This document shows, in pieces, positions 12,301-27,300 of a DNA stretch of 64,000 nucleotides (position 1 is its first letter; the number at the start of each line of letters is the position of its first letter). This DNA is from Mercenaria mercenaria (Eukaryota; Mollusca; Bivalvia; Venerida; Veneridae): contig NC_069365.1 in NCBI RefSeq assembly GCF_021730395.1, positions 24,328,501-24,392,500 on the forward strand, given 5' to 3'. The notes beneath the pieces were generated by a model that searched no databases, was not told where the DNA came from, and worked only from the letters and a program-made list of their open reading frames with translations. The position numbers and the translations under genes are program-made.

Positions 12301-15300
12301 TTGAAAGTTCTATTTACAGCACAGTACAGCCTAAAGGACCTGTCAATAATCACCCTTGTATTTACATGTTTAAAGATGTAAGATTTTTCAGAATTGATTT
12401 TACAAGATATCTACATACCATACTAACAGTATCGCAACAGCTTTGTTGACTTTTGTCTCAGTTACTGTGAAATCATTTTTATTCGCGTAGGACGAATTTT
12501 TGCGTATTTCGCGCTAGGACCCTTTTAAAGGTAATGTTACACTTCTGTTCATGTAACACAGTAACCTCACTTGTATTTTAATGTTTCAGCATGCAGTATT
12601 ACCTGAACATCTGTTCAGTTTCCACCTTGGGATCATAGATCCTGATGTGTGCACCTTCTTCCAGCAAATATTTCACAACATAAATTGCAGCAGATTCCCT
12701 GAAAATTTATGTTGACAATACAATATAATATATACTAATTATGAAACAAACAAATGTTAAATTTAGAATATAAAGCAAACAAATGTCTTTAAGTTGATCT
12801 TTTAGCTGACTGAGCTGACTTTACCTTGATGTTCAAGAACCTACTATATATTGATACAATACCAAATTATTAAACCAGCAAGTACCGGATGAAAACTAGA
12901 GCTATCACTGAAGATGATGAAGATGATGAATGTACCCCCTGTACGAATTGACACAGTACATTGCAATTTGTCGCACACAAGATTGCATAATTACGTATAT
13001 AAACTCTATGCATATAGTATAGTAACAACATGAGGGCCAAGATGGCCCTAGGTCACTCACCTGAGAAACACACCATAATAAACCATAACAGTGTAAACAT
13101 GTTTGACCTAGTGATTTCATGGAAAAAAATATTCTGACCAATTATTAAAATTGGAGCAAAAACCTTGAGTATAAACAAGTATTTTCTTTGATTTGACCTA
13201 GTGACCTAGTTTTTGACCCCAGATGAACCATATTCAAACTTGACCTAGATTTCATCAAGGCAATCATTCTGACCAAATTTCATGAAGATCAATTGAAAAA
13301 TACAGCCTCTATCACATACACAAGGTTTTTCTTTTTTTTATAATTTATTTTTCAATCTTCATACATTTACAAAATATGATGACTTGGACAAATGTTTTTA
13401 ACAATAGATACAAAACATGTATTTTATGGTCATCTAATTAAACAAACATTTGTAGTATTGGATGTCAAAAGAAGACTTTTTCTATATATATATTTTTAGG
13501 TAAAAAAATTAGAGAACAAAAAATCTAAGAGAGAAAAAATTTAAAAAGAGTAGATATATTGGATGTTTAGATCGTCTCCAAACTCATATAATTGTCTAAA
13601 AATTGTAATGGTTATTTATGCTACAATCATGTAAAAATCAATTTGTAGGCACACTGTCTAGAAAGTATCATTTTATTATATAGATGAAGAATAAAATATG
13701 TAAGATATTTTCTTTTTTTTTTTATTATTGTTATAGCCAACAGCATCTACATTCATACCTCAAAACCAGACCATTTGATATTATGTTGGTTTATTTTGTC
13801 ATTTGATAATGCAATTTCTTTTTCAAGTTTTATCCTGATTTTAAGATATGATATGAAACTGTCAAAACTGAGTATTTGTTTTCTATTTTTGATTTGAAAA
13901 ATGTAAGATTTCATTAGAAATATTATAAAGTTTATCACATTTTTTCGTTTTACGTTCCTTTCAGCGATACCAAAACTGACTACCTCTAAGCTAAATTGTG
14001 TTTTGAGATTTTTCTTGTCAAGGTACATATGTAATTTGTTCCATAGTTGTTGTACACAGTTACATTCCCAAAACATATGTTCTAATGTTTCAACATGCAT
14101 ATTGCAGAAATAACATAAATTTGATTCTGTTAATTTGTATTTAAATAATGATTTGTTAGTTGGGAGAATTCTCATCAGATGTTTGTATTGAAAACTTCGT
14201 ATTTTTGTATCTATTGTTGCTTTCTGTGTTTGCATGTATATGTTTGACCAACAAGAGGGGTTCTCTGATATAATCGCTGACCATTTCATTTCCGACTTAA
14301 TTATTGGTTTTGGTCTGTTTCTTCTTTGCGTGTCGTAAAGTAGTTTATTTGGTTCTTTTGTCTTTCTTAATTTATTTATAAGTAATTCATTTCGTGCATA
14401 AGATATATTCTCTTGCTTAAGCACCTGTTTAACAGTTTGTGGAATGCTTGCTATAAGATTGTAGTACTTCAAGAATTGATTGTTTTCTATATTATATAAA
14501 AATTTAAATTCGTCAAAATTATAGAAAGCTTTTGTTCTGTAATCAAATAAATGTTCCAAATGCTTTATTCCCTTTTCGTACCAGTCTTTATAGAAAAATG
14601 TTTTATTTTCAAGTTTTATGCTTGTGTTATTCCATATTACCTGTTTACTTATGCTCTTATTGTTGTCCTGTGTATTAATATTTACCCAAGCTGTCAATAA
14701 ATCTTTCATAAAAATGTTGGATTTACATATAGTTTCAATTTCTTTCTGATAATAATTACATTCAAATAAAAGTTTTTTTAAAAGGTTTTTCTTTGATTTG
14801 ACCTAGTGACCTAGTTTTTGAACCCAGATGACCCATATTCTAATTTGACCTAAATTTTATCAGGGCTATCATTCTGACAAAATTTCATGAAGATCAGTTG
14901 AAAAATACAGCCTCTATCACATACACAAGATTTTTCTTTGATTTAACCTAGTGACTACTTTTTGACTACAGATGACCCATATTCAAATCCTACCTAGATT
15001 TCATCAAGGCAATCATTCTGACTTACTTTCAGGAAGATCAATTGAAAAAATCAGCCTCTATCAAATACACAAGGTTTTCCTCTGATTTGACCTAGTGACC
15101 TACCTTTTGACCCCAGATGACCAGTAATCAAACTCAACCTAGATTTTATCAAGGCAATCATTCTGACCAAATTTCATAAAGATCAATAGAAAAATACAGC
15201 CTCTATCGTATACACAAGGTTTTTTTTTTATTTGACCTAGTGACCTACTTTTTGACCCAAGATGACCAATAATCAAACTCAACCTAGATTTTATCAAGGC

Positions 15301-18300
15301 AATCATTCTGACCAAATTTCATAAAGATCAATTAAAAATACAGCCTATATCGCAAACACAAGGTTTTTCCTTGATTTGACCTAGTGACCTACTTTTTGAC
15401 CCAAGATGACCCATATTCAAACTTGAGCTAGATTTCATCAAGGCAATCATTCTGACTTACTTTTTATGAAGATCAATTGAAAAATACAGTCGAACTTCGA
15501 TGGCTCGAACTCGAGGGTCCCGTGGAAATTAGTTCGAGTTTTCCGTTGTTCGAGCCATCCAAATGGCGGCCATTTTGAATTTGGGAATTCGAGGGCATGG
15601 TGTGTTACAAACCTTACATCGTAATATATTGTCATATTGTACCTAAATGTGTGTATGATATGATCATAAATAAAAAATGAATGCTGAAATATGCTTAATT
15701 ATTTATTTTCAAACTTGATATAGATATGAAAATAAAACACAGATAAAACACTAATATAATTATAAGAATTTCGGTGAAGACAGCATCAAATAGAAAGACA
15801 TGAAAAACAAACCTTTATGAATCATAGTTCAGTACAAATATTATCAAATATATTGCTTTCCAGGAGCCGACTTAGCTATCCCCCCGTTTCCGGGTCCTTT
15901 AAAATTACCAAGTTGTTCAGCCATGCCAAAGCAGTATGAAAGTTGACATCGGATCTCCCGATTTTATGCAGAAAAAAATAAAGACAGACACTGCTCAATT
16001 ATTCTAAATAATATTATTCCTATAAATCAAAGCCCATTAAAGCATTGCACTGAACGGACGTAACTTTGTTTAATGTGTTTGTCGTATACCAACGCTAATT
16101 ACATAAGCGTGTGAAAATTACGCATGCGCCGGTTAAAGGACAAGCTTGGAGAATGTCAGGCAGAGGTGTGAAAAACTTTGTAAACACAAGCCATTCCGGC
16201 GACAAATTGTCTGTTCGACTGAATAGGTGTAATTATCACTGTAATTAAGCCAAGGGGACCACCAAATGAGTTCGAGAGTTCGAATTTTCGAAGTTCGAGT
16301 GATCCGAGGTAGAACTATATAGAATAAAGAAGGATTAAATTCGGGACCGGACAAAGTGTTCGAGCGATCCAAGGTGTTCGAAAGATCCAAGTTCGAGCCA
16401 TTGATGTTCAACTGTATAGCCTCTATCACATACACAAGGTTTTTCTTTGATTTGATCTAGTGACCTACTTTTTGACCCCAGATGACCCATTTTCGAACTC
16501 AACCTAGATTTTATCAAAGTTATCATTCTGACCAAAATTCATGAAGATTAATTGAAAAATACAGCCTCTATCGCATAGACAAGGTTTTTCTTTGATTTGA
16601 CCTAGTGACCTAGTTTTTGACCCCAGATGACCCACTTTCAAACTCGGCCTAGATTTCATCAAGGTAATCATTCTTACCAAATTTCATGAAGATCAGTTGA
16701 AAAATACAGCCTCTATTGCATACACAAGCTAAATGTTGACAGACGACAGACAGACAGACGCCGGACATCGAGCGATCAGAAAAACTTACCTGAGCATTGT
16801 GAGCTAAAAAACAAAGTCCAATAACTCTGCAGAATATTTTTCTGAAAGAACTTAACATGCATCATGCACAAGTAAGGTTGGTATAGATAAGTTGTGTGAA
16901 GTTTCAATAAATTGTGTGCAATGATTTGGCAGATCAGGTGCGCACAAGATTGCATATGCAATATATATATATATAGCCTAGTAACAAAAAACAACTTACC
17001 ATATCTCTGCAAATTATTTATCTAAAAGAACGTAATATGCATCATGCACAACTAGCGTCTTGAAGTTTCATTAAATTGTGTGCAAGTGTTCAGGAGAATA
17101 GGAATGCAAAAGATTGCAGACTGTATGTACATGTGTATATAGTATATTAACCAAAAACAAAGTCAAACAACTGTGCAGCATTTTTTTCTGAAAGAACTTA
17201 ACATGCACCATGATTGTGTCTACGGACAGACAGACAGACAACCTGAAACCAGTACAGCCCCCTTACAACTTCGTTGTTTGGTGGGTACAATTATATGATG
17301 ATATTTTCAAACTTTAATATTTAAGCATTGCAAAAATAAACTGGAGAAAAACCATAGGCCTTTACTGAAGTATGTTCCATTGTCAGCGCATATGGTCAAG
17401 TCTGTCATCACACAGCAGCAATGCGGAAAAATACAATAAGAGTTCGCTAACCTGTTACTATGACAACATTTGTCAAGCTTGCTCACCTTGTATCACCTGT
17501 GTCTTTCTTGAATGAGAATCCAAATATTGCTATCTTCTTGTTTGTAACTGTATTAAATAAGCACTGAATAATTCTGTTTGCAAATCGCCTTCGCTGGTAC
17601 TCATTAATGTTGATCACCTGAATAATAGAAATGTATATTACAGAGGTATGACAGACAAAATCTATGACTGTTAAAAGGCAACTTTTATTAAACCAGTCAG
17701 CCTAAGAGGACTGTAATTATAGTTTCAAATGTCTGAGTATATAGTAAGTATGTTGAACATATCCATATATAAACATCCTGTCAACATTGTTATATATGAC
17801 CAGTCTAACACATATGCTGGGCAAAAAAAGTCAATGCATGAAACAAAATCCTTGGAAATCTATATTTGATGTTACATAATAATACATTTACTGACAGGCT
17901 TTCCAGTCAATAGTTAAAACTATTTGCCTGTTAGTTTTGGTTACAGACAAGGTATATTCTAGCATGTCATTCAAGTATCAGCAGGAATACATTTTGTACA
18001 ATCATAAAAAATAACTGTTTTGTTTCGTAATACAATTATCAGTCAATCTATATTCTAGTTATATTTCTTGCTATTTCAGTCCCGGTCAAACTGACACTTT
18101 CCTGCTTACATAGTGGAAAAAAACCAGTGTCCCTCTGCACATTTATCAAGCTACACTTTCCAATGCCAGCTGAACAGCTTCCGCATAAAAGGATTTTTTA
18201 AACATACAGATGAGTGGAATTTTCTTTCAGCTTTACCCTTAGTAGCTTAGTAAGAATTTTCTGGGCTTTACCTGTTGCCAATAATCAGCTACCTCAGGTA

Positions 18301-21300
18301 GATTGAGACACTCACACAGGTATACAAGGTTGAGGACATCTTTCTGGAAACAGCTACCTCCGAAACCTGCAAATATACCATACCTATAAGAACTTTTATA
18401 ATAGACATTTCCTCTTGAGGAACTGCATCAGTTTTTACTGTGAATAAGGTAATTACAGCCCTCTGGTTATAGTTATTCTAGAGTGATGGTTATGGTAGTG
18501 AGTAATATATTCCCATAATAATCACTGAATGAAAGCTCTGTGCTAACAGTTACTACATTGAGTAACACATTCCCATCACAAACACTGACTGACAGCTCTG
18601 TATAGTGAGTAATATATTCCCATCACAATCATTGACCGACAGCTGTGTGTTAACAGTTAACTATAGTGAGTAATACATTCAAATCACAATCACTGACCGA
18701 CAGCTGTGTGTTAACAGTTAACTATATTGAGTATTATATTCCCATCACAATCACTGACCGACAGCTGTGTGTTAACAGTTAACTATAGCGAGTAATACAT
18801 TAAAATCACAATCACTGACTGACAGCTGTGTGTTAACAGTTAACTATAGTGAGTAATATATTCCCATCACAATCACTGACCGACAGCTGTGTGTTAACAG
18901 TTAACTATAGTGAGTAATACATTCAAATGACAATCACTGACTGACAGCTGTGTGTTAACAGTTAACTATAGTGAGTAATACATTCAAATGACAATCACTG
19001 ACCGACAGCTGTGTGTTAACAGTTAACTATAGTGAGTAATATATTCCCATCACAATCACTGACCGACAGCTGTGTGTTAACAGTTAACTATAGTGAGTAA
19101 TACATTCAAATCACAATCACTGACCGACAGCTGTGTGTTAACAGTTAACTATAGTGAGTAATACATTCAAATCACAATCACTGACCGAAAGCTGTGTGTT
19201 AACAGTTAACTATAGTGAGTAATACATTCAAATGACAATCACTGACCGACAGCTGTGTGTTAACAGTTAACTATAGTGAGTAATACATTCAAATGACAAT
19301 CACTGACCGATAGCTGTGTGTTAACAGTTAACTATAGTGAGTAATATATTCCCATCACAATCACTGACAGACAGCTGTGTGTTAACAGTTAACTATAGTG
19401 GGTAATATATTCCCAACACAATCACTGACCGACAGCTGTGTGCTAACAGTTACTATAGTGAGTAATACATTCCCATCACAAACACTGACCGACAGCTCTG
19501 TGCGAACAGTTAACTATTATAGTGAGTTATATATTCCCATCACAATCACTAACTGACAGCTGTGTGTTAACAGTTAACTATAGTGAGTAATACATTCCCA
19601 TCACAAACACTGACCGACAGCTCTGTGTGAACAGTTAACTATTATAGTGAGTTATATATTCTCATCACAATCACTGACCAACAGCTGTGTGCTAACAGTT
19701 ACTAAAGTGAGTAATACATTCCCATCACAAACACTGACCGACAGCTCTATGGGAACAGTTAACTATTATAGCGAGTTATATATTCCCATCACAATCACTG
19801 ACAGACAGCTCTGTGTTAATAGTTAACTAAAGTGAGTAATACATTCAAATCACAATCACTGACCGACAGCTCTGTGCAAACAGTTAACTATTATAGTGAG
19901 TAATATATTCCCATCACAATCACTGACTAACAGCTTTGTGCTAACAATTAATACTATAGTGAGTAATACATTCTCATCAAAATCACTGACTGACAGCTCT
20001 AATGATTTGCATTGCAGTGCTTTATGTAGGCATTGAATACTTCGAGTGAGACACCTTTATCCCATTTGGTGAGGGATACCCAATTTATATCCAATTTGCC
20101 ATTAACTTTGTTTTATACTAAGAAAGCTAAGCTCTCTGTAGCTCCAGAATGCAAATTCATGCAAATTTTCATTGAAAACTTTTGTAATTTATCAATTACA
20201 GAACAAAAGGAAGATTTAACTTTTTTGAACATTCAGATTTTAAATACTGATGAATACCCACCCTAGGCAACTTAAACTGTTTTTAAATGTATTCATGACT
20301 GAATTAAAAGAAAATTACATGAAGCTTGTGAAGAAAAGGATCACTGTTCAATATATCATCATTTACTGCTTTACTAAACCAATTGCATAGTTATATTTAC
20401 ATTTAAAGGTCCATAATGCTTTAAATTTCTATATTAAAAACAGATCAAACAGCTTTTCAAACATATGTTATGCATACTTACATGGTTAGAAAAGCACTGC
20501 CTTTAATACTGCGCATGAACTGTTATAGTTAGAGCCATAAAGGGAGATAATAAAAAACTAGTTTCCATAGAACCACTAGTATATTCGTAATATTCAACCT
20601 TGACAAATTTATCAAATTTAAAATCAGAATAAGATTTTAATCAAGGAAATTAATGTATTTACATTCATAACGGAAATGTGGCTTGCACATTTTCAAGCCC
20701 AAAGAACATTGAGCGCTTTAATATATGAATCTATAACTATTTGTCAAAGGACTTTATTCATTCATTTACTGTCCACTTACTGCACTGTGCACAAATGCCA
20801 TTTTAAAAGAGTACTCAAAAGATTACAGTGAATGTTACCGCTTTAATTTGTCCAGTGAGAATAAAAATCTAACATGAAAGCAACAACCTTTGGTAAATCT
20901 CTCATAATAATACTTGTTTCAGTGACAGGTCAATCTTGTAAGCAATAAATAATTAAGCTCCAAGCATTCCTTTGAGCTAATGGGAGAAGTTTATTTTATA
21001 CAGTATACCTAAAACATGATGTGATGTATCAATACATACTGTCATTAGTTCTCGGATTGTGTCCCGGATTGTCCGGAAATCTCAAATACACGTCCCGGTT
21101 GACCGGACAGTGTGAAATGTCCGAAAATTAAAAATAAGAAAAACTAAAATAACTCCCCACCAAAAAAATTTTTTTGCCTATAAATTGGTGAATTTTAAAA
21201 CACAATAAACAGTACGGTGTCACATTGTTATTCCTAATTATACGATAATCAGTTTCATGCCTCGAGCGGACCTTATTAAGCTAGCTCGATCCACTCATAT

Positions 21301-24300
21301 GCGCAATAACCTTTGATGACCCAGATATTTCAGTCAGGCTATTTGATGCCGTTAAGAATTGACAAAATTATGCATTTCATAACAGTTTTATACAATGTAA
21401 ATTAGTTAACAATAGCTGAAATCTTGTTTTAGCATAGTAGGCGGTGAAGACATGTAGCCTTAACTGAAGAAAAGGCGATAACGTCAATTAAATGTTAAGT
21501 TATTTGAAAAGGTTGTAATTCTTTCAAAATGTAGATTATTGTCACACATATTCTAAATATAAACTTTGACTACATTGAATGCCTTGCCGGCCGATCCTGA
21601 AAATTGACCCAACCGAAAATATTTTATATCGATTTTATCTAAAAGACTTTATTTTAATTCCTTGAGGATTCCATTTTAATTAATGATAGGTAAACATTGA
21701 AGCTTTAAAAAGATTAACTAAATAAGCATTCTAAATCACGATGACAGGTTATTCATTCGTATATACTGCTCCCAATTCATTCTCCTCGGCGAAACCAAAC
21801 AATTCACTGCCGAACTAAGACGTAATTCCCTAATTTACCTCCTTAAAAGCTACACATTGCAACAAAATATTCCTAAGCGAGGAAACAATTAACTCCGGAA
21901 ACTGCATATAATTTTTATGATATTTATGCTTGAAACAGACTAACACTAATGTCACGGATTGTCCCGACAAAGGGAAAATCGAATTTAATCAATCCGAAAG
22001 GTCCGGAAAAATTAATGGCATGTATGCATAAATAATGCAAAAGAAGTTTAAGTATGTGTGAAAAATACAATGATTTGGCAGAGTCTGCTATTATTTTGCT
22101 TGTGTGGTATGCTTCCAAGGGATCATCTTATAGATCATGCAAACTGTCAAAAAAACAGTTTTTAAGGGTCATGTGATTACCGTAACACTCGTGTTATTAC
22201 ATATACTGGTCCTTTAGGATTATGGAATCTGTTCATTAGATAGGGTTCTGCTTAAGTCAGCACTTGGGGGGCAAGAGGGGTTGTGCACACTTCCATTACC
22301 TCTCATAAACAGACACAATCAAACCAAGTCTGCTAGTATTTTGACTGGTTGTTTGCTATACTTCAAAGGATCTTCCAACAGGTTTTATCAATTATCAGAG
22401 TGCCATGTGACGCTGGCAAAAAAAACTTCCCATACTGGAAGTCTTATTATTGATTTTATTGGTGTAGTAGAATCAGAAAGAAAATATCTTTATTTTTCAT
22501 CTTCTTGCATAATACAGTAAAACCTGTCTTAAGACAGCCAGCAACGGGAGTGGGGAAAAATGGCTGCTTACAGCAGGTGGCTGCTTAATGCAGGTAATTT
22601 ACAGAATGAATGACCATTTTGGGAAATGAGACACTGGCTGCTTAAGACAGGCTTGCTGCACAATAGAAGTGACTGCTAAAGCATGTTTTACTGTATGCAG
22701 AATGCATAGAAAACAAGAGCTGTCCGTACGACAGCGCCCTCGACTTTTCTCAGTGCTTGACTCTGAATTAGAGCTTTGCCAGTAAAAAAAAATCCAAGTT
22801 AAAAAGGGACATAACTCTGTCAAATTTCAAATCAGAGTTATGAGAATTGTGTTTCCTGGTGTAAACTTTAGTAGTAAATAACTGTTTTGAGTTTCAAGTA
22901 AAAAGCCTTAATAGTAATAGAGATATTTAACAAAAAATTCTAAGTTAAAAAGGGCATAATTCTGTCAAAATTCAATCAGAGTATGAGGATTGTTTCTTGT
23001 GGTGTAGACTTTGATGGTAAACAAGTATCTTAAGTTTCAAGTCAATAGCTCTGATAGTAGCAGAGATATTTGACTTTATCAAAAACTTTAACAAAAAAAT
23101 CCAAGTTAAAAAGGGACATAACTCTGTCAAATTTCAATTCAGAGTAATGGAAATTGTGTCTCCTGGTGTAGATTTTGATAGTAAATAATTATTTTGAGTT
23201 TCAACTCAAAAGCTTTAATAGTAACAGAGATATTTGACTTTATCAAAAACTTTAACAAAAAATTCTAAGTTAAAAAGAGGCATAATTCTGTAAAAATTCA
23301 GACCAGAGTTATGGGGATTGTTTCTCCTGGTGTAGACTTTAACAGTAAATAAGTATTTTAAGTTTCAAGTCAATAGCTTTGACAGTAACAGAGATATAGA
23401 CTTTATCAAAAACTTTAACCAAAATTTCTAAGTTAAAAAGGGACATAATCCTGTCAAAATTCAATCAGAGTTATGGGGATTATTTCTCCTGGTATAGACT
23501 TTGATAGTAAATAACTATTTTAAGTTTCAAGTCAAAAGCTTTGATAGTAACAGGGTTATGTGACTTTATCAAAAACTTTAACCAACGGCGACGCTGACGC
23601 CAGGGTGAGTACAATAGCTCTACTTTTTCTTCGAAAAGTCGAGCTAAAAAGTATCAATGAAGATAGAACTCAGTCTCCATTTTTTCCCATCATAGAAACT
23701 TTCCATTCAACCTTTCAAAATCAAAAGCCCAATTTCTAAATGATAAAAGTCATTCATCTGCAACCTGTTGAAGTGAACATTTGGATGGAAGAACAAGCAT
23801 TTTACCACGTACATGTATAAAACAATTACAGAGCTGCCATTCTATCAGACTGTCTTACATGAATATTTTGATTCATAGAATGCTAGTAACTAGATACTGC
23901 AATGAATGTTCTGATTCCAATAATCAGTAAAAAACTACATTCTCTGAAAAATGAATGATTTTCAATTCTTGCACTATATACATAAATGGTTAAAGGAAAA
24001 GTAAGTGTAATGTTACACTTAATATTCTCCATTATCAAATCAATCTCAAAGAATGACTAGGAAATGGCAGCCCTGTTCATCAAGATTTCAAATATTAGAG
24101 AATTAATGTGTGTAACATGATTGTTTCATACACCTAACTTTTATGACTCAATATTTTTATATTGAAATTAAGTATCAAAAGGGAAGATTTTAACAATTTA
24201 GTTTTGTCAATAAAGGGCAATATTTTCTGTTGATACTAGATACAAAAAATTCTTTAAACAACTTTATTCTAAATGTTCAATTCATTACACACACTAATTC

Positions 24301-27300
24301 TTGATTGTTTCAATTATTTTTGTACCAGAACATCATACAAAGTTTTACATTTACTAAATGTTCAATTTATTGGACCATGTGCTTATTCGATAATTATGCT
24401 ATTTCCCACAAAACTCGAGAAATCTCTCTTAAAACTTTCAGATCTTTAACTCCCAGTTTAATAAACAAGGTACTGAATATTTAACCAAGTAAAAACTTTG
24501 TATGTTAGATTCTCAAAATTTGAAGAGGTTTTCCAAAGGTTGGGCACCACCTGAGCAAGTAATTAAACAAGAGCTGTCTGTAAGACAGCCAAGCTCGACT
24601 ATTCGAAATATTGTCCCAGAAGCAGGAAAATATTACCCAAAAAGGTTAAATATCAAAAGAGTTTTAAGTTCAAAAGGTGATATAATTTGACCAAAATGCA
24701 TATCAGAGTTATGGGACTTGATGCTATCAGCTAGTTTTATAACCTCAAAGGCACATGTGAAGTTTCAATTCAATATCTGCATTAGTTTTGGAGATAGTAA
24801 GTCCAAAAGGTGGCATAATTTGCCCAAAATACATCTCAGAGTTATGGGACTTGACCCAGTGTGGTTGGTAATTGATCTAGAAAAAGAAAAAATAAGTTTC
24901 AATTCTATATGCCTTTTAGTAATAGCTGTATGTACTTGCATGCAAAACTTTAACCAGGATTTTCTAAGTCCAAAAGGGGGCATAATTTGCCCAAAATACA
25001 TGTCAGAGTTATGGGACTTGATCCGGTGAAGTTGGTAATTGATCTAGAAAATGAAAAAATAAGTTTCAAATCTATATGCCTTTTAGTAATAGCTGTATGT
25101 ACTTGCACGCAAAACTTTAACCAGGATTTTCTAAGTCCAAAAGGGGGCATAATTTGGCCAAAATGAAGGTCAGAGTTATGGAACTTGCTGCTATCAACTA
25201 GTTTTATAACCCTGAAGACACATGTGAAGTTTCAATTCAATATCTGCATTAGTTTTGTAGATAGTAACTTGCATGTAAAACTTCAACCAGAATTTTCCAA
25301 AAAAGTCCAAAAGGGGGCATAATTTGCTCAAAATACATGTCAGAGTTACAGGACTTGACACAGTGAGGTTGGTAATTGACCTAGAAAAAGAAAAAAATAA
25401 GTTTCAAAGCTATATGCCTTTAAATTATAGCTGTATGTACCTGCATGCAAAAACTTAACCAAGGTGTGACGCCGACGCCAGGATGAGTAGAATAGCTAGA
25501 GTATTCTTTGAATAGTCGAGCTAAAAAGTCATAGTCCAAATTTGAAACTTTTACAAGGAGAATCCTTGTGCTATGTAAACTTACCAATACTAGCTTTCCC
25601 TATAACTGGTTCATCTTTTCAAAACAAAGTTATTTTTAGTAACATTCTGTCTCTGAATCAGGGCTGCATTTCATTAAAATAGCATTACTTTGAGATTAAC
25701 TTTAGTATAAATAAAACAGATTCTTATGATCAATATCACTGACTTCTAACTTAACTTCAACCAGAATTTTCCAAAAAAGTCCAAAAGGGGGCATAATTTG
25801 CTCAAAATACATGTCAGAGTTACAGGACTTGACACAGTGAGGTTGGTAATTGATCTAGAAAAAGAAAAAAATAAGTTTCAAAGCTATATGCCTTTAAATT
25901 ATAGCTGTATGTACCTGCATGCAAAAACTTAACCAAGGTGTGACGCCGACGCCAGGATGGGTAGAATAGCTAGAGTATTCTTTGAATAGTCGAGCTAAAA
26001 AGTCATAGTCCACATTTGAAACTTTTACAAGGAGAATCCTTGTGCTATGTAAACTTACCAATACTAGCTTTCCCTATAACTGGTTCATCTTTTCAAAACA
26101 AAGTTATTTTTAGTAACATTCTGTCTCTGAATCAGGGCTGCATTTCATTAAAATAGCATTACTTTGAGATTAACTTTAGTATAAATAAAACAGATTCTTA
26201 TGATCAATATCACTGACTTCTAACTTAAAAGTACCAGTCAAAATATGAGCCGTGCCATGAGAAAACCAACATAGTGGCTTTGTGACCAGCATGGATCCGG
26301 ACCAGCCTGCGCATCCGTGCAGTCTGGTCAGGATCCATGCTGTTCACTAACAGTTTCTCCAATTGCAGTTGGCTTTAAAAGCGAACAGCATGGATCCTGA
26401 CCAGACTGTGCGGATGCGCAGGCTGGTCTGGATCCATGCTATTCGCAAAGCCACTATGTTGGTTTTCTCATGGCGCGGCTCAATTATTATAAACGTTATT
26501 TGCAAAGTCTTAGTCTAATAGAAGGGACAATATAATAGGGTCATTATAATAGTAGCATGATCTGGGCTGCTGTATTTGGCTCAAGTGGGTTTTGCCAGGT
26601 CGGAAAACATGAGGCTTGCAAGAAAGAACCCAATACGAATTCCCAGATCTTGCTACTGTTATAATGACCCTTTAATTTTACTGGTATACCTCCATCTTTT
26701 AGTTTGTTGTTTTGTAACTGAATGAAATCTTTAATGTTTTAACAATTTATCAATGTTAGCTATTGTAGTAAATAAAAGCAGTCTGGCAACATGCAATACA
26801 AACAGTACAATATAGATTTTTTGGCCTGTTCGTATTTACTTGTAAAATACAAGCCATATTTTTGACAGAATGTATATAGATATATGATAAATAAAAGTAC
26901 TGCTGCTGACTGGCAGCCTGTGTGTGCTAGCCACTTGACTGTGTACCTGCACCTTACAGACTGGCAATGCCATTCAACAAAGTTTAGGAATGGAATAAGT
27001 CTTAGAGATGTTATATTGTTAAATTTACTCAGTTGCATTACATCTTCATCATTGTATTGGTCTGGTACAGGTTACCAAAATTCCTAAACTTATTTATTTA
27101 TTTTGTTGGGTTTAACATTGCACCAACACAATTTTAGGTCAAATGGCGACTTGCTAGCTTTGATGGTGGAGGAAGACCCCAGGTGCCCCTCCGTGCAATA
27201 CTTCATCACGAGTGGGCACCTGGGTAGAACCTCCGTAAGCCAGCTGGGTGGCTTCCTTACATGAAGAATTCAATGTCCCCAGTGAGGCTCGAACCCACAT

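Larger units (their letters stand above)
13029..16807 (+). mobile_element. Helitron-like tandem-repeat element with two insertions
   Basis: It starts ACATGAGGGCCAAGATGGCC and then TCACTCACCTGAG. The core is units of about 145 bp with TTTGACCTAGTGACCTAG and TACAGCCTCTATC. A GACAGACAGACG run comes before ACTTACCTGAGCATTGTGAG and the final CTAA. It shares the hairpin-CTAA end with the families at 2.3, 34.9 and 39.4 kb. A LINE piece (13335-14781) and a TIR element (15487-16414) have inserted into different units. Confidence 0.75.
12931..17290 (+). mobile_element. Outer repeat element interrupted by a nested array
   Basis: The left stump (12931-13028) begins TGTACCCCCTGTACG. The right part (16808-17290) resumes with AAACAAAGTCC, then three degenerate units of the type TCTGAAAGAACTTAACATGC, and ends in CAACTTCGTTGTTTGGTGGG and TAC. 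The stump and the right units share ACAAGATTGCATA...ATATAG...TAGTAACAA, showing they are one element. GTACCCCC at the left and GGTGGGTAC at the right are rough inverted ends. The interior (13029-16807) is a later insertion. All of it sits in UGDH intron 7. Confidence 0.65.

Noticed and set aside
18496-20000. CRISPR-like array of regular repeats
   Set aside because: The 61-bp units are contiguous with no unique spacers, in a eukaryotic intron; it is a minisatellite.
20033-20266. 77-codon plus-strand frame in UGDH intron 5
   Set aside because: No recognisable motif, no splice or start context; probably chance.
24718-25150. Overlapping open frames of 66-103 codons on both strands
   Set aside because: They lie wholly inside a tandem-repeat element, repeat the same peptide in each unit, and have no domain.
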